From contig NC_079499.1 in the NCBI RefSeq assembly GCF_030052815.1, positions 104,814,480 to 104,878,479 of the forward strand: 64,000 bases of DNA, written 5' to 3'. Shown one piece after another: positions 1-11,982 of this stretch. Every line of letters begins with the position of its first letter. The first letter of the stretch is position 1. The translations under genes and the position numbers were made by a program. Origin of the DNA: Hevea brasiliensis. Its lineage: Eukaryota > Streptophyta > Magnoliopsida > Malpighiales > Euphorbiaceae. Under the pieces are notes generated by a model. That model did no database searches, was not told where the DNA came from, and saw only the letters and a program-made list of their open reading frames with translations.

Positions 1-1769
1 GTGATAGTCCACACGGTGGGGCCAGATAACAGAAACAGATACTGGGCACAGGTACCAATTCAAAACAGAAAATCAATTTGTACAAATCAATCAAAATCAA
101 TAAAAAATTTCAGATAGCAAATAATAACCGATAGTGTAATTCCAACAATTTATTTTAATAATTTCAGAGAGTCAATAAAATCAAATTAATCTCAAATCAA
201 TTCAGTGTAACACATCGGTAAATTTTATAGTCAAATATCAATCAATATAAATACATTAAAGGCCTGTTCCAGGAATACTAATGGCTCTAATGCAGAGATA
301 GTTGACAAAATCAATTATTTAATAAAATTCAATAATAAAATTCAATAATAAAATAAAACTCTAGAAAATCACATGTAAAATAATTGTTAAAATATTGATT
401 TAAAATTTCATTTAATAACAAATTTAATGCTAAAAAATTTTAAAAGGGACTAAAATGGTGTCATGTACTATAATTACCACTCACCTGGAACCTCCAAAAT
501 AATAGTTATACTCAATGGAAGAGTGACAATTTTAACTAACAGATTAAATATTCAAATATCCTACACACTCAAAATATAAGAAAAAAATATCAAATAATAA
601 TAAAATAAAATAACTTTTATATATATATATAATCTAAATTCAAAGTTATCGTCTCACAGTAATTATGATCAACCCAATTCAATACCAATGGTCAAAGAGA
701 AAATAAATTTCTAGAGTAGTTGTAACAAATCAAGGAAAGAAAATAAAATCAAACTCACCCATTATTGAATAAAGAATGAGAATTTTTACCTTGAAAATAG
801 AATCGAATGTGATGAATAGAGAAATAAAAATTTAGGGATTCTTTGCAAACATCGGATTATAAATCGTAAATTTATATATATATATATATATATAATAATT
901 AAAAGATAATGAAAATACCTATTGAGAGTATTTGGTAGAAAAATGATGTGACAAACAGGTTTTGAGAGCAAAGTTTAGCAGAAGAGATGATTAGGGTATA
1001 TATATTTTAAGAGTTCTATTAGGTGTAGAATGTGATAAGAATTATTATTGAACTGGGTTATTCAGATTGCAGATATATATTTAATTTCAAAAATAATATA
1101 TATATTTAAAAATAAATAAGCAGACCATCCAATAAAATATATATATTTTTATAAATATATTAAATTATTGTCAGCTAATTAAAATAAAATAACAATAAAT
1201 AATAAATATATATGGGTTTCCACAATAACACTGCACTATATGCAACCGAAACTCATTCATAATATATCACTATGCTTTTTGAAGGACAAGCTTGTGCCAC
1301 ATTGGCTTTTCATAAGAAAATAATTAAGTGCTTAGGGACCCAATTATCCAGACACCTATCCATGGTCTCACAGAATCACATTTGTTTCAAACTAGATGCA
1401 ACTTAAAATGTTTCCATTAGCCAATGAAGCCCAGGGATGCTCTGAAGTATTCATAGCTTAAATTTCTCAAATTGATATTGTTATCAATTTCAGTCCCAAA
1501 TTAAAATTATACATCATAACTTTTAAAGGGAAGTGATTAACTGCAAATAAATTTCAGGAACATATTGAGGTCACATCTCACATGTAGTTGATCCATAGAA
1601 TGCATGGAACAGCCCTAATTGAGATTTTTTAACTAAAGAGTACTAATGGTTAGTTGAACAATTCAAACTGATGAATCTGGATTGTGAATTGTGTTTGAGT
1701 TTGACAAATCTACTGGGCATATGAATAGCTGATATTAAAATTAAAAAAAAAAAAATTACTCTCAAATTC
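1..1769. other. Unassigned AT-rich left flank
   Basis: I see no supported gene here. The first ~70 bases are less AT-rich than the rest, and the stretch to ~1000 has the look of a decayed LTR on the minus strand, but I found no paired termini, polypurine tract or target duplication, so I leave it unassigned. A short TA microsatellite lies near 870-895. From ~1240 to 1769 the base composition is more even and could be intron sequence of the BTB gene whose last exon follows at 2229; that is only inference from position. Confidence 0.4.
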
Positions 1770-2228
1770 TGCATTTCCAACATATCAAATTTACTTGGCC
1801 TATGAATACCTTGCAATACCTGGAATTCAAAAAAAGATTGTAAAATTTAGAGCCTATTTGGCATCCATGTTGTTTTTGGTTGTTGTTGTCCAGTAGTAAA
1901 TCTTGAAAAACGAATTAATGAAACAAGTGAAAACAATTTTTGTGGTTTTTCTTTGTTGTAAAAACCTGCTTTTCTCTTTAAGACATCAAGTAACAAAAAC
2001 AAACATGTTTTAATAATAATTAAAAAAAAAAATTTGACAAAAGCTAGATCAGAATGAATACCAGAAGGGCCCTTTATTTGTGGCATAGAAAAATGATCAA
2101 AATTAGAACTAATAGGAACTTAAATTTATAGGAACTTAAATTTAGTGTTGTGCCATATATTAAAGAGTTTCGTATTTTATTGGTAATTGTGTTTATTCAT
2201 CTAACAAGTTATTTTGAAACTATTCTAG

Positions 2229-3156
2229 GTATCTGCTGGCATCATGTTTACCAAAGGCGTTTTGTCCTGTTTGAAATAACTTGAGGCTGTTCCTTGGTCT
2301 GAGAAGAAGAGGAAAAACTCAGGGTTCTGTTTTCAGTGTTTAAATTTGAGGAGACAGCAACTCAAGACATTTTGGCTAGACTCTACTTACGTAACTCAGT
2401 AAAATTCCAACAAAAGTTATATAGACAGCTAGTTTGGTCTATCGCCACCTGTACGTATGCCAATGCAAGAAACGAACTAAAGCCATTAGTTAAGGATCTT
2501 TTTTGCAAAAGCTCAATCTATGAGAAGGACCAACCTGAACTTAGTAAGGAGGATCTCTATATTGTTTGTCTGTCCTGTCTAAGTTCACTAGTCACCCTTT
2601 TGGAGGAGGCCTCCAACACTTCACCCAATCGGAAGGCAACAAAAAGAGAAACAGGTAAACCATTGCTTGAACGCATCTCCCGACAAGTTGATAACATCAA
2701 CTGGTTGCTAGAAATCCTTCTTGATCAGCAGATGGGCGAGGAATTTGTGGATATGTGGGCAGATCAAGGGGAACTGCTTAAAATGCATGAGACTACATCT
2801 CCAATGATCAGATACGAGCTTAGCAGGATCTCTGCAGCACTATTAATTGCAATGGGCACCAGAAAATTGCATTGCCTCTCAGAGGCAAGAATGGGGCTTC
2901 TCCAGGCATGGTTTCATCAGATTTTGGTTGGTTGCAGAGATGCAAAAAGGGGTTGGACATGAAGGCATAGGAAGAAGCCATGGGTCAGATGCTCCTAACA
3001 CTTCCTCGGAAGCAACAGTACACGTTGTTTATGGAATGGTTCAGGTGTTTCTCCAAGCATGGGACTGAATGCCCCAATCTCAGCAAAGCATTCCAGGTAT
3101 GGTGGCGCGGATCATTCTTAAGAGGCTCAGAAACTTATGCCATTGAATCCAGGTAA
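2229..3156 (+). pseudogene. BTB/POZ protein last-exon pseudogene, copy A
   Basis: The stretch encodes the C-terminal part of a plant BTB/POZ protein of the At1g63850-like family: segments such as LVTLLEEASN, SPMIRYELSRISA and CPNLSKAFQVWW are recognisable. A splice acceptor (ttctag) precedes it and 3' flank follows, so it is a genomic last-exon copy, not a processed one. Broken at: an in-frame TAA where Y is expected soon after the start (~2277), a one-base loss in the acidic run near 2302, an ~8 base loss near 2910, and TTG to TAG after the KKGLDMKA segment (~2967). The family stop (TAA after AIESR) is at 3154-3156. The open stretch 2336-2962 is therefore only a remnant and not a 208-residue gene. 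The BTB domain itself is absent. Family assignment is from memory of the C-terminal region. Confidence 0.75.
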
Positions 3157-4197
3157 TGGGGGGAATCTAGTCTTGTTTTCTACCCCTGTAACATTGCCAA
3201 TGATAGATTGAGGATTCTGAAATAACTGGAATTGAATAATGTAGATTAACCATGAAGAATTATTGTAATAGCCGGTAGAGATAAAATGGCAACATATTTT
3301 CTAAGAGATTGTCTGCATCTTTATCAAGTGGGATCATCAGAAACTTCAAGGAAGCATGTATGGTAGTTCCTTTTCAGCATAGAAATTATTTGAGATTTTA
3401 AGAAACTTCAAGAAATTATTTGAAGACAAGGCAAGTTTATCATGTCAATGTAAGAGAGTGTGCTTTTAAGATCGTCGGACGAGGAATGGAGATTTAAATT
3501 TGGTGTACAAAAACTAATCCAAAATGCTCTTAACAGTAATTATCAAAAAAATTTTGAAAAAAAAAGCACTAGTGATTTCCACCGCTTGTGATTACGACAA
3601 ACGTTTAGTTACATCATCTCATCATATTCTTCAGCTTTTGCAATTCGTGTCGTGTTTGTGTGGAAGTTATGGCCATTGGCCGACAAGAAGAGTAATACGA
3701 CTCCGATTCAACCTTTAAAAAATCAATGAATATTCATTCATTGATTTTATTTTACATATATAACTAATTATTTTACATATATAACTAATTAAAAATTAAA
3801 TTTGATTTTTATATTTGTAGATATTAAAGAAAATCCAAGTCATTTTAAACTGAAAATGATCTCTTATTTTATAATTGGTCAACATATAGAAAATATTTTC
3901 CATCAAGTTTTAATTTAATAATACTTAAATATCAATAAATTTTAATTATGCCATTATTCTTTTATTGAAATTAACGATGAAATTAAGTGCAGCTAAATTT
4001 TGTTGCTAATGTCATGATTAGCGACGGATTACCAGCAAAACATTTTCATCATTAGAATTTTTATCGTTGGACTTTCCATCGTTAATCTGTCCCTATGTCT
4101 CTTTTTGTTTAGTATTTACATAAAAAATAATTATCTATTAATATTTCTTTCACTGAAATTTTAAAAAAAATTCTACAAATCATATAATCCTTTTTTA
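3157..4197. other. 3' flank of BTB pseudogene A
   Basis: Non-coding. It is matched base for base, with small indels, by 26435-27456 in copy B and, up to about 34100, partly by copy C. The match ends at ~4197, where a retroelement remnant begins. Confidence 0.7.
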
Positions 4198-4912
4198 AGA
4201 GGGAGTAATGGTGTACCTGAATAGATAAAGAAGTTTTTGTTGCATTAACTAGGAATAGGTTTTATTTAATTATGATTGTAAATGTTTGTGTCTTGAGGGA
4301 TACATCAAAAGATTAAGTAATTGAACTGCATTGTTATGATTTAACCTATTGTCTTGTGAGCATGATAGAATAGGTGCTTGATACGAATATCATTGTGATT
4401 GTCTAATTTCAAAAAAAAAAAAAAAGAGAGAAAAAGAACAAGAAAAAGAAAACAAAAAAAAAGAGAGCTCGCTAAGTGGAAAACCCGAAAGGGCCGCTTA
4501 GACAAAAGTTAGAGCAAGCCCGCTGAAATGAAAACTCGAAAGAGCATTTCAGGCAAAAGTTAGGGCACAAAGAATTGAGTTCATGGAAGAGAAAGGATTC
4601 AAGGCAGAAAAAGTTTTGAAATAGCTGTAGAATAATGAAGCATGGGGGAGAGAAGAAAAAGAAAAATCAGAGGAAAATTGTATTGTGACCTTAAGGAAGT
4701 CTTTTTGGTGAACAGTTATTCTAAAAAATTTTTGAGGATATAAGAAAGTTTTTACCAAAAGAGGTCCCCCAGAGGACTAAGTTTTTTAAGAATCTCTAGC
4801 AAAATCAGCATGCCCATGATAGGAAGCAGCATAAAAGAAGCACAAAAATCACAAAAAGAGTTTTGAGACCCAGTCATCTCAATTTTTTCAAATCATGAAA
4901 TATATATATTTT

Positions 4913-5372
4913 GGTAAGTCCTTAGACATTATTTAGGGCACATGACATAGTTGTGTAAGGCATAGAAGAACATGCATCAACATGTCACCTGTAGGTGTGT
5001 AAGGCGTAGAAGAACATGCATCACCACAGTTTTAAGTGTCAAACTACGAGGGGGTCTGATTCTTCCTCAGGATAGCGAGGGGGATACGTAGGTAGTTTAG
5101 GATTGCGGTCCTAAATACGAACCCACAACATTTCATGACATATGTTTTTTGGTAAGTCCTTAGACATTGTTTAGGGCATATGGCATAGTTGTGTAAGGCG
5201 TAGAAGAACATGCATCAACATGTCACCTGTAGGTGTGTAAGGCGTAGAAGAACATGCTTCACCATAGTTTCAAGTGTCGAACTACGAGTGGGTCTGATTC
5301 TTCCTCAGGATAGCAAGGGGGATACGTAGGTAGTTTAGGATTGCGGTTCTAAATACGAATCCCCAACATTTC
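4913..5372 (+). repeat. 238-bp tandem repeat, two copies
   Basis: Units start at 4913 and 5151, each opening with ggtaagtccttagacatt. Each unit also contains an internal shorter duplication (tgtgtaaggcgtagaagaac occurs twice per unit). Such arrays are common in the 3' untranslated region of Tat/Ogre elements. Confidence 0.85.
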
Positions 5373-5378
5373 AAATCA

Positions 5379-5633
5379 CACAGTTGCCATTGTGATGAGA
5401 CCGTAGCTAGTCTCATGACACAGAGTGTATCGACAGAGCAAGATGCACTCAATTTTCACATGACACAATTATCACTGTCATGAGACCGTAGCTAGTCTCA
5501 TTACGCAGAGTGTATCGACAGAGTAAGAGACACTCATTTTTCACATGACACAGTTATTACTGTTATGAGACTGTAGCTACTCTCATAACATAGAGTATGT
5601 AAACCGAGCAAGATATACTTGATCCTCATAGCC
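5379..5633 (+). repeat. 85-bp tandem repeat, three copies
   Basis: Units start at 5379, 5464 and 5549. Each contains a small inverted repeat, tgagaccgtagctagtctca, able to form a stem, followed by gagtgtatcgacagag. The third copy is the most diverged. Lies between the 238-bp repeats and the polypurine tract. Confidence 0.85.
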
Positions 5634-5715
5634 AATGTTTCATAGTTATTAGAAATTTGAGTTTCACTTTGACAAAACTTGAGCAATGCTATCGCATTGA
5701 TTTCAAATTTTGCCA

Positions 5716-5730
5716 AAGTGGGGGGCAAAC
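5716..5730 (+). other. Polypurine tract of Tat-type element
   Basis: The purine-rich aagtggggggcaaac lies directly against the LTR start TGTAGACCCT at 5731, the usual place of the plus-strand primer. This fixes the LTR left edge and orientation. Confidence 0.75.
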
Positions 5731-6087
5731 TGTAGACCCTTATTTTGTGATGAGTATGTGCATTGAGGCCGTGGGAAACCCAATGATGAAAAATTATATG
5801 ACTGTAAGATGTAATTGGAGGCATGGAGCTGAAATATTAATTCCGTGGCATGATCTTGAAAAAAATAATAATAATAATAAAGTTTTGGGGAAATTAATTT
5901 AATTAAATTTAAATAAAATTTTATTTTGTTTAAATTTAATATGGGTAGTTCTTAAATGGATCTAATTAAGTTTAATTGGATTCCATGGGCCTAAGAAAGC
6001 CTAGTTAGAAATTTTAAATGGGATCAATTTAATTATTTTCTGAAAATTAAAATAACAAAATATATCTCTCCTCCTTGGTCCCACTCT

Positions 6088-6398
6088 CCTCCTCACTCCC
6101 TATTGGTGTCACCCCCCTTTTCCTCTCTTTCGATTGGTCGGAACACCTCACCCATATTTCAGTCCCATCCAAATTCATCAATCCTAGTCATTTTAGTTAT
6201 CTGAACTTTATCACACTAGGACTCCAAACTCTACCACACCTCTTCCTCACTCCCTATTGGTGCCTTTCATTTTTTTCTTTCTTTCTATTGGTTGAAACAC
6301 CTCACCCATATCCCAGTCTTATTCGAATTCTGCAATCGTAGTTGTTTAAGTCATCTAAACTTTATCACCCTGAGACTCCAAACCCTATCACACCTCTC
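6088..6398 (+). repeat. Tandem duplication in LTR promoter region
   Basis: Two diverged ~155-bp copies, the first from cactccctattggtg (6092), the second from the same phrase at ~6247. Each contains ATTGG boxes and a cacctcacccatat element and ends in a ccaaactct/ccaaaccct acacctc phrase. The TATA box follows the second copy directly, so this looks like a duplicated upstream activating segment. Confidence 0.7.
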
Positions 6399-6409
6399 TC
6401 CCAAAACCC

Positions 6410-6417
6410 TATAAATA
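6410..6417 (+). promoter_or_regulatory. TATA box of Tat-type LTR
   Basis: TATAAATA in the context accctataaatacct, 20-150 bases downstream of the duplicated CCAAT-type blocks. Expected position of U3 promoter; no transcript evidence. Confidence 0.55.
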
Positions 6418-8390
6418 CCTTACTAGAGAAGGAAAAAAAAGAGGAGGATGGGAGGAAAGAGGAAGAGAAAATTCAGAGCTATAGGAAATTTAGAGATATT
6501 CAAGACTCTTTGAGTTCTTCCTTATTTTTTCTTTTCTTGAAGAAGATTTTCATACAAGATTTCTGGAAGGTTAGTTTTTATTGTTTTCTTTTCAAGATCT
6601 ATGCCACACAATATTTTAATTCTATGCTCTTTGTTTTCAATTTATTTTATATGTTCATATAGATCATGTAATCATATTTAATTTGAGGGGATATACAACT
6701 CTGCACATGTTTAGTTTCTGTCTCTCATATTTTTATTATTTTTCTTTATTTTTTGAACCTGTAAAAAATTTGTAAAAATTATATTCATATTCTACACGAA
6801 ATTCCATTAATTTTAGGCTCAAGAATCACTAAAAAAGCTTTAATATTTTGTAAGTTATGGCTGTTTGAAGTTAGAGTTCCTGTAAAATCTGATTTGCAGG
6901 ATATCCGACTTGTAGAGCCCATATCTCCCTTGTTCCTTAATATTTTTTTGTAAATCTAGCGTCTAAAATTAACTTCAGAATCTTATGAATCTTTTTCAAT
7001 TGATTTTGTATTCATATCTATTGTGGTTAATGAGTTATGAATTTTACAAAAAAATAGTACGATTCTGTCACTTAGAAAAGTTACGATTTATGTAGACTAT
7101 TCGGCTAGGGTTTTGTTTGATTTATAAATTTTATGATCTTGTATAAAATGTAGGCTGTCTTCTGTAATTTTTTTTTTATGATTTTTAGGCATGTCTAACT
7201 ATTTTTAAAAATCGGATTTCTTACTACCATCAATCTGCCAGAATTTGGAAATTATATATTCATGCATGTTCTTGTATTTTCTTGGGTTTTAATTGATATT
7301 TGATCTATTTTTCTGTGTTCTTTTAATTTAAGAAGTGTTATGAAGTGTTTGGATCATGTTAGAAGACTTAGACCATTAGGTAGTTGTAACTAATTAGGAA
7401 TCTTAACCCTTTAGGAGACTAGAGTTAGAATCCAATATAAATTGTTATTAATATTTTTTTATTTCTTTTATTTTCTTTAGTTTCTTTATTTTTTTATTAC
7501 AAACAAAATTGATAAGTAGCCCTAAGGTAAGTACCAAAGAGGGCATTTGCGTGGAGCTTATATGGAGCTAAACGGGAGTAAGCCAGGGATATCATTGCCA
7601 TACAAGAAGAGAAGACCCTTTTTTAAGGGTAGCTTGCCCCAATGGCAACTGCATTTACCAACAGGCAAGTAGCTCTAGACTTCTCGAATAACCATTGGCG
7701 TGAAATTGTAGTAATAATAGAACTTTTATTTGGTAAATTAAAATTAACTTTGTTTTCAATTTAACTGACTTTTGCATGTAATTAATTTAAATAAATACTT
7801 TGTAAATTAAAATTAATCTTGTTTGTAAATTAAACTAACATTGGCATGTAAAATAAATTTAATTTAACACTTGGTAATTGCAAAATAAATTTGCATGATA
7901 GAAATCTTTATTAGGTTGTGATTGTTTGGGCCTTATGTGATATTAAAATAAATTATACATGTATATAATTAACTTAGTTCAATTATCCTTAGGGTAACTT
8001 GGTGAAAATTAATTAATTAGGTTAAATAGAAACGTAGGGTTATTTGAAATTGAATTTGTTTGTAAATTAAATTCTCAATAATGAATTAATTTTAGTCATC
8101 TGGTAAATATTACTTAAATAATTAGCAACCCCATAGATAAGAATTACTTGTACATGAAAATTATGTATAAACAACAACCCTTTTGTGAATTATTTGTGTG
8201 TGTAAGATTAGAATTGCATTTTTTAGGATAAAGTTTAATAAAGGAATAATAAACAAGACTTCTAGAAACATTAGTAGAGGACTGGCACTCGAATTAACGA
8301 GGTTAGACCAGGCGTAAGGGGTGCCTAACACCTTTCCCTTACGTACCCACTATCCCGAACCTAGACATTGGGCTATTGTAATGACGGTTG

Positions 8391-8600
8391 TGGAAACTCT
8401 GCAAGGAGTAAGTTGCCATCCATGACCCTCGGAAGAAACACTTAATATGTCCTGATTATTACCCGGGTGGCAACTACTGTCTATCTATGCCTTCGTGGCA
8501 TAAATCCTTAGTACCGTGATAGTGTTATGGGAAGACGGTACTTACCAGTGGTTTGATTCTATTAGGATTGTATGAAGTGCATGTCTAGGAAATGCTGTCT
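8391..8600 (+). other. Primer-binding-site-like and leader remnant
   Basis: tggaaactctgcaagg resembles a decayed version of the tggcgactc-type primer site that follows 5' LTRs of Tat/Ogre elements. About 200 bp of leader-like DNA follow. If right, the LTR is flanked on its left by 3' internal and on its right by 5' internal sequence, as after unequal recombination between tandem elements. Confidence 0.35.
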
Positions 8601-8603
8601 AAC

Positions 8604-8706
8604 GAGGCGAAATACCATCCATTAGAATTATATAAAAAACATCAGGATCTTTCCTGGGCATTACCTGGTGTTTTTTATATAATTCTAATGGATGATATTT
8701 CGCCTC
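8604..8706. repeat. Foldback hairpin, 43-bp arms
   Basis: Left arm 8604-8646 and right arm 8664-8706 are inverted copies with about two mismatches, separated by a 17-base loop. Outer ends read gaggcgaaat / atttcgcctc. It sits exactly between the Tat remnant and the start of the kinase duplication. Could be a small foldback transposon, a rearrangement scar or a hairpin-RNA source. Confidence 0.8.
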
Positions 8707-8715
8707 ACGCCCTCC

Positions 8716-9630
8716 TCCCTTCCTTTTTTCAGAGAAAAGGAAAAACTGTGTGAAATCCTTAATTAAATGGATTTTCTTTTCAGGTTGCAGATTTCTCCCT
8801 TGCCAAGTTTTTACCAGGTGCCAATAATGTTAGCCATATCACCAGTGTATTGAGAGGAACTAACGTGTAAGATCATTTTTCTTTTTCTTGTTAAGTATAT
8901 GGTTGCTTATATAGTTGCATGGCTGTCAGGGTCCACTTTCTAAATAGTACTTATAAACTAATAATGGAGAATACACCAATTTTTAGGGCTTCTTCATTGT
9001 AGATTTTATTTTATTTTTTTAAATCCTAACCTATTAATTCATTGCAGTTATGCAGATCCAGAGTATGGAAATATACAAAAAGTGTCTAAGAAGTCAGATG
9101 TCTATTCCTTTGGCGTTGTGCTTTTAGAACTAATTATAGGAAAGAAACCATTATTTGATGAAAATGACGATGCCAATATCGTTCTTTGGGTATGTTACTG
9201 ATATATATAAGTCGAATCAAATGAATTTAAATCATTTCAAGTGTTTTTATTTTTTTTTTATATATATTAAAATGAATTTTAGGTCACATTCAAGTTAATT
9301 TATAGGTTGGGGATTTTTTGGGTTCACATGTTAATTTTTTTAGAAAATAATTTTGGAGTGAAAAATTCAATTAAGTTGACCAAGTTGATTTAAATTATAA
9401 TAAGAAAAATATATTTCCTTTACATTAAACTGACCTAAGAAGGGGAAAAAAATTATAGAAATGATGGTACAAAATTGATGTTTAATTTTGATAAAAAATA
9501 ATAAATACCTTTATTTATTAATGTTCAGGCAAAATCTCGGATTGAAGAAGCTTTGAAGAATAAGAAATATATAGATTTTTTTGATTCCAGATTACAAGGG
9601 GCTTATGATGAAAGAGAATTACACAAATTT
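8716..9630 (+). pseudogene. Truncated copy of receptor-like kinase, exons 5-7
   Basis: Near-identical to 31430-32610 of the complete kinase gene but without the MITE found there. Recognisable exons: exon 5 at 8784-8866 ([12 protein letters not shown]), exon 6 at 9048-9189 ([22 protein letters not shown]) and the first ~90 bases of exon 7 from 9539. Homology breaks off after the ELHK codons, then a stop follows at once. Exons 1-4, with the glycine loop, lysine and HRD motif, and exon 8 are missing, so no functional kinase can be made. It keeps ADPEYG, whereas the complete gene has ADLEYG. Confidence 0.85.
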
Positions 9631-11070
9631 TATAAATTGGGTTGATTGTTTATAACTAAAAGATGATTTAAGAAAAAAAAGGAAAACTAAAAGAATTGAT
9701 CATCATCATCAAAGGAAAGTCTAATATAATTATCTAATTTTCATTTTTTTATTTATTTAAAATTTTAGTTATTTTCTTCTCATAATCTCATTGCTATTAC
9801 TAAATTTCATCATACTCATATTATAAAAAAGTATTTTTTTCATAACTTAGAATCATGTCATTTATTTTATTTAATCTAAAATTTTAATTGAATTTACTTT
9901 TTATGATTATGTACAAAAAATAGATTTGAGTTAAATTGGACTTTTTTTTTAATTTTAATCCATTAATATATTTTAAGTTCAAAAATATTCATTATATTTT
10001 TGAATTGACAGCATAGTAACTCAATTTCATTTTGAAAATATTCCCTTGTCAACTTTCATTTATTTTTGTTTATAGAAACCACATATTTTAATTGAACCCC
10101 TAAATTCATCGATGGTCGGTTTGATTTATACAATTTTAAAGATATAATAATTTTATGGTCTAGATTGTGACTAAGAATTACAATATGGTAGGGAAGGATA
10201 GGATTGGTACTATTTGCTTGCGTATCAAAGAAGAATCAATTAAGCTAGAACGAGCAGCGTGGAAGAAATTGCATTAAGTTTTCGTAGAAAGAAGACTAGA
10301 AACTAAAGGGAAAAGTTTTGGTTAAATAATTAATTCCTATGGTTGAACCCTGCAGCCATAGATGCCTTCCACATTAAGTTTGGAATTGAAATTTCTTACC
10401 ATTTTGCATTTGTTTTGTTGACTAAATAGACCTACACGTTCCTTCCTAGGAGGCAAGCATAGTATTTTCAGTCAATTTCTTTTTCTTTCGTTGTCTACCA
10501 CATTAAATTTGGAAACTGAAAGTTCTGAATGAAACAATTTAATTTTAACTTGAAATTATTTTCTTTGAGCTAGACATGTATGATTTTTTGATCATTTTCT
10601 AGGTAGATATGAATTCATAAATGAAATTCAAAGATATATATACAGTTTTATATGATTGGTCTGATTATACACGGTAGGATAGTGTAGGATTGGGACTATT
10701 TGCGTAGAAAAAAAGAAACAAGCTGGAATGAGCACCGTAGAAGACATTGCATTCAGTTTTTCTTTGGTTGAACCCCACACTCCAAGGGCCTCATTTGCTT
10801 TCCACATTAAGTTTGGAATTGAAATTTCTGATTATCTCATATTTCAATCCCAATTAATTAATATAGATAACGATAATAACTCTAATGAAAATAAATCCCA
10901 ATGAATCTAATATTTCAATCTTGAGAATTTCCAAATAGGATGAAAAGAATATAATTAAGTCAGTAATTTGATAAAAAAATTATAATTAGTTCAACAAAAG
11001 AAAAATGAAAAATTAATTACTTACACATGTAAATACAATAGATTAATGCCGGCTATAAATAGTAAAGGCA
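9631..11070. other. Intergenic DNA with a diverged direct repeat
   Basis: No gene seen. Segments at about 10165-10445 and 10655-10830 are diverged direct copies (shared phrases: attggtactatttgc/attgggactatttgc, ttccacattaagtttggaattgaaatttct split over both). The rest is AT-rich. Confidence 0.5.
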
Positions 11071-11474
11071 AAATTATTATTTAACTTTTGTATTCTAATA
11101 AAATTAACTATTTAATCATTTCATTTTGAAACATATATTATTTAATTTCCTATATTTTAGTTTGTGAACTATTTGGTCCTTTCTATTATTTTAAAGTAAC
11201 TTTTATGTTAACCAAATTAGGTAAAGGAGAGAAAATATATAGTTATTTTATATAAATTATAAGAACTTGATAGATTTAAAATTATGAAGATAGCTATATC
11301 ATTCAAATTATAGAGGCTGAATAGTTGAATTAGGAAAAAAATTTGCTTTAAAATAATAGTAAGGGCTAAATAGTTTACGGATTAAGAAAATAAAGGGATG
11401 AAATAATATATTTTTTAAAATAAAAAATTAAATAATTAATTTTATTAAAATATAAGAATTAAATAGTAATTTTA
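11071..11474. mobile_element. Foldback MITE-like element
   Basis: About 130 bases at each end are imperfect inverted repeats of one another: left arm aaaattattatttaac ... ttattttaaagtaa, right arm ttgctttaaaataat ... aaatagtaatttt. The ~140-base middle is unrelated. Similar arm sequence recurs near 29670-29790 and inside CALS5 intron 2 (58850-60050), so it appears to be a repeated family. No certain target duplication found. Confidence 0.5.
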
Positions 11475-11977
11475 ACAATAGCAAAACACATTAGTAGAGA
11501 GAATGGGTCAACAAGGACTATTGCCTCTCCAAGTCAAAATTTTTCTTAATTACCCTTGAGGGGTTTCTTCTATAAATTAATTAGATGAATAAACTGAATA
11601 TAGAAAAGTCTTATCCGCTCAACATGATGAGTTCACTTTGATGCTTTAAATTTCATTTAGGAAACTTTGTAACTGTACTGGGGTGTATACACTCATCCAA
11701 TAAATAACTAACATATCATTAAAATAATTGTGAACACTACTACAAAACATGATGAGTTCCACTACAAAATACAATTTCTTGATTTCCAACATATCAAATT
11801 TACTTGGCCTATGGATAGCTTGCATTACCTGGAATTCAAAAAAAGATTGTAAAATTTAGAGCCTATTTGGCATCCATGTTGTTTTTGGTTGTTGTTGTCC
11901 AGTAGTAAATCTTGAAAAACGAATTAATGAAACAAGTGAAAACAGTTTTTGTGGTTTTTCTTTGTTGTAAAAACCTG

Positions 11978-11982
11978 CTTTT
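11978..11982. other. Target-site duplication CTTTT, left
   Basis: CTTTT precedes LTR start TGATGTGG and is repeated at 25237-25241 after the LTR end GCATCA. In copy A the site occurs once (cctgcttttctctttaag), confirming the duplication. Confidence 0.92.

Larger units (their letters stand above)
1770..4197 (+). repeat. Duplicated block, copy A (empty-site copy)
   Basis: This ~2.4 kb block is nearly identical to 11778-11982 joined to 25237-27456 (copy B). Homology starts around the phrase tatcaaatttacttggcc and ends just after aatcatataatccttttt; beyond that the copies diverge completely (a Tat-type element starts in copy A, AT-rich DNA in copy B). Copy A runs straight through the position where the Athila element sits in copy B (around 1970-1980), so it is the pre-insertion allele. 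It contains an intron-like stretch, the BTB last-exon pseudogene and about 1 kb of 3' flank. Confidence 0.9.
4198..5730 (+). mobile_element. Tat/Ogre-type element, internal 3' untranslated region
   Basis: Hallmarks of the 3' region of Tat/Ogre-lineage Ty3/gypsy elements are visible: the A/G-rich run followed by gctcgctaagtggaaaaccc and aaagggccgctt at ~4465-4500, the phrase gggggatacgtaggtag in both long tandem copies, and a polypurine tract abutting an LTR at 5731. No gag, pol or env coding survives. Left boundary is set by the point where homology to copy B (27456) stops. Together with the LTR this is a 5'-truncated remnant read on the plus strand. Confidence 0.65.
5731..8390 (+). repeat. 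LTR of Tat/Ogre-type element
   Basis: Starts TGTAGACCCT right after the polypurine tract. Contains a promoter-like block (CCAAT-type ATTGG boxes, TATAAATA at 6410), then an AT-rich body, and near the right end the phrase gtgcctaacacctttccctt with acgtacccactatcccgaac, characteristic of Tat/Ogre LTR ends. The right edge is approximate: it must lie before the primer-site-like tggaaactctgcaagg at 8391-8406, and the terminal CA is not recognisable. About 2.7 kb long, plausible for the lineage. No second LTR is in the window. Confidence 0.6.

Noticed and set aside
2336..2962. 208-residue protein as an intact gene
   Set aside because: It is a stretch of a decayed BTB last exon with upstream stop and internal deletions; the apparent start is not a real one.
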